DNA of 64,000 nt, taken from positions 5,262,001-5,326,000 of the forward strand of contig JAZARR010000250.1 of assembly GCA_037389465.1 (NCBI GenBank), written 5' to 3'. The DNA is from Baylisascaris procyonis. Taxonomy: Eukaryota; Nematoda; Chromadorea; Rhabditida; Ascarididae. The notes beneath the pieces were generated by a model that did not search any database, was not told where the DNA came from, and saw nothing but the letters and a program-made list of their open reading frames with translations. The position numbers were made by a program, and so were the translations under genes. This document shows positions 61,931 through 64,000 of the stretch, one piece after another (positions within the stretch are counted from its first letter, which is position 1; each line of letters begins with the position of its first letter).

Positions 61931-63470
61931 CAAACTTTCATGATGCTAGTTCGGTTGTTTAGTTCATCATTCAAAAAACGCAGACAGCTAACTTTGCGAT
62001 AATGATAGCACCATCCATTACATGCTTATTCATTCAATGATCCTGAAATATAACAGAGCGGGTGGTAATAAATGTATTTCGGGCAATGAAATGTTTGAAC
62101 CCACATTAGACAAAGTTTTTACCTACTTCATCATTCAAGGATAATTTGACATATTAGCATATGCTGACATGTCAACGATGTGTAACGTTATCTAATGGAA
62201 TGTAGGCGTATTACTGGTGCTGAAACTAATTAATGCTTCATTTCCTATGGAATCGTTGAAAATAATCTCTGCACTACTAAACCAGAAAGAAATTTGCATA
62301 ATTCGAAACCAAACATTTGTATATCCAATTTAACATTACTAAATAAATGTACTATTCCTTAAAGATCTACCACTTATTTTCTACCATATGGATCCCATAG
62401 CAATACTAGAACTGTAGGAAATATGGTCACGATGGTATTTGAAGGATTTGAAGCAAAATATTATGACACTTGCAGTAGCGTGTGTCTTTTAAGATGTTTT
62501 TCAAGTTAACGGTTCTACATATAAGACACAAGGCGTATAATTCCCGTCCTATGCCCCTCCCCTTTGTTTCCGCTGTTCCGCAAATTTATTTCCTGAAATC
62601 CTTTAAACATTTAGCTTTTCTCTGAACATCACGGTTAAACAAAGATTTATTCGGTCTCAAACTTTTCAAATTTCTTGAACAAACCCGAATTTTGGTAACT
62701 GCTCATTATCGACCACTGTTTGATTCATTGCTGACATCAGAAACCGCATTTTAGAAATGCTGCGCAATAAACTAAGCATAAAACATTGTTACCCGAAAAT
62801 GTCCTGATCGTAAAGTGTTTTTGGGAAAAGATGGGGGGCGGGAGGAGAAGCGAATTCAGATTTGTATAGTTGAGAGGTGCAAGATATAATTCGGGACGAT
62901 GCAGTAATCGGAAAAGCTTCTAATTTCCACTACGTCTTAAATTTTTCACAAGGCTTCCGAAAGTTGGAATTGAGATGGAGTGCGAATTTTTTTAAGTTGC
63001 TGAACGTCATCATATTCAATCTCAGTCTGAAATTCAAATGATTTCCTCTTAGGAAGTAATTCATAGTCAATAGCACTGAAATATTCATTCTTGCGGACGC
63101 TAAATTTTTATGAACTTTTTGCAAAATTATAAAAAGTTTCGCTTTTTATTAATTCTCAGAATCGCCTCTTTCGGAAAGAAAACTTTTTAACTTTAATGTG
63201 AGGTGAACCTAAATATTTGAAACAATAGTAAAAATGAAACATTTAATATAACAATTGAATAAGATTTGATAAAAATGAGCAAATTGGTGGAATCTATTTC
63301 GATAAATTTATCAATTTGTATCGATATAACGACCATTTGTAATTGGAAGCGGGCGCTTGTTACGCAGAAGCAACTTGACCGCCACTCCACATTGATGTCA
63401 TTTGCTGGCATTTGAGATGTGAGCATCCATTTGCTGCGTTACATCTCTCAATCCCTTTCAGTGGAGATCT
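61931..63470. other. Spacer without a recognised feature
   Basis: AT-rich sequence with short, compositionally random frames. A short G-rich tract lies near 62833. Confidence 0.5.
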
Positions 63471-63474
63471 TAGT

Positions 63475-63625
63475 CAATGGCCATTTTTGGTACTGTCCAC
63501 AATCAATACCCATTTTCAGCACTGTCCACAATTAGTACCCATTTTCGATACTGTCCTCGCCCAGTAGCCATTTTCGATACCATTCATGAGCAGCACCCAT
63601 TTTGGATACCGTCCACAATCAGCTC
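63475..63625 (+). repeat. 29-bp tandem repeat, ~5 copies
   Basis: Units such as CCCATTTTCAGCACTGTCCA and CCCATTTTCGATACTGTCCT recur every 29 bases. Period and the CATTTTCGAT block match the array at 22404-22634, so the two look like members of one repeat family. Sequence from 63626 to the window end shows no supported gene. Confidence 0.85.
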
Positions 63626-64000
63626 AGTTTTGTAATCGAAATTCAGCAAGGAGCTAGATGCACCGTCTGTTTCATACCTATTCCCATCTCCTTTTGTCAG
63701 CAATGTGCGTGTATGCTCTATATGAGTCTAGAAGTTCTGTCATATATTGCTTCGTGTATATCGCTTCAACTGTATAGTATCTACAATTTCAATAGCTCAG
63801 CACTTTCGAATGGATTTATGAGCACAATTATATGTTTGCAAAATCCTATCCAAAAATTCATTCTCCTTCGAAGTGCTGAGCATAAATTTGTCGTTCTTCT
63901 AATCTGAGGGAATTTATATGCAGATTTCATCTTGTTGTTTTTATAGTATTATCTTTTCCGAGTATTTCTACTAGCACACTTGTATTTCAAAATCCATATT

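Overview
The window is AT-rich eukaryotic DNA, most likely from a nematode, possibly a species with an enlarged and repeat-rich genome. I infer this from three things. Coding exons are small and interrupted, many with nematode-style TTTCAG acceptors. There is a TWK-type two-pore potassium channel and an LGC-type Cys-loop channel. A non-LTR retrotransposon of RTE type ends in an (AAAT)n tail. All gene structures here were assembled by hand from reading frames, splice consensus and matching intron phase; none is supported by transcripts.

Layout. 1-3374: the 3' end of one RTE-like LINE on the minus strand, then a nearly full-length but broken RTE-like LINE on the plus strand, flanked by a 14-bp target-site duplication. 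4133-7004 (minus): a three-exon gene for a small coiled-coil protein that may end in a membrane anchor. 7005-12326: no convincing gene; it holds one strong G-quadruplex motif. 12327-27351 (minus): a nine-exon K2P potassium channel gene of about 450 codons. Its introns carry a MITE-like inverted-repeat element, long AT and AAAT microsatellites, an eight-copy 29-bp tandem array and a possible alternative first exon. 27352-40233: intergenic sequence with a tRNA-like relic, a decayed second type of LINE (Jockey/CR1-like reverse transcriptase, minus strand), an unresolved group of exon-like segments at 33.1-34.5 kb and a roughly 190-bp tandem repeat. 40234-53721 (minus): a Cys-loop ligand-gated channel gene with all four membrane segments and an anion-type PAR motif; only its extreme N-terminus is unresolved. 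53722-64000: mostly empty, with a possible micro-exon, a perfect hairpin, a GC-rich promoter-like island next to a possible tiny three-exon gene, and a second 29-bp tandem array.

Both recognisable channel genes, and the coiled-coil gene, lie on the minus strand. The two channels set membrane excitability (a potassium leak and, by motif, a ligand-gated chloride current), so they are a plausible neuromuscular pair. Nothing in the sequence shows that they are co-regulated. Most of the window is intron, intergenic spacer or repeat. I did not find a clearly new biological system. The best candidates for something undescribed are a tRNA-derived SINE-like element in a Cys-loop channel intron, the two related 29-bp arrays, and the unidentified exon cluster at 33-34.5 kb.
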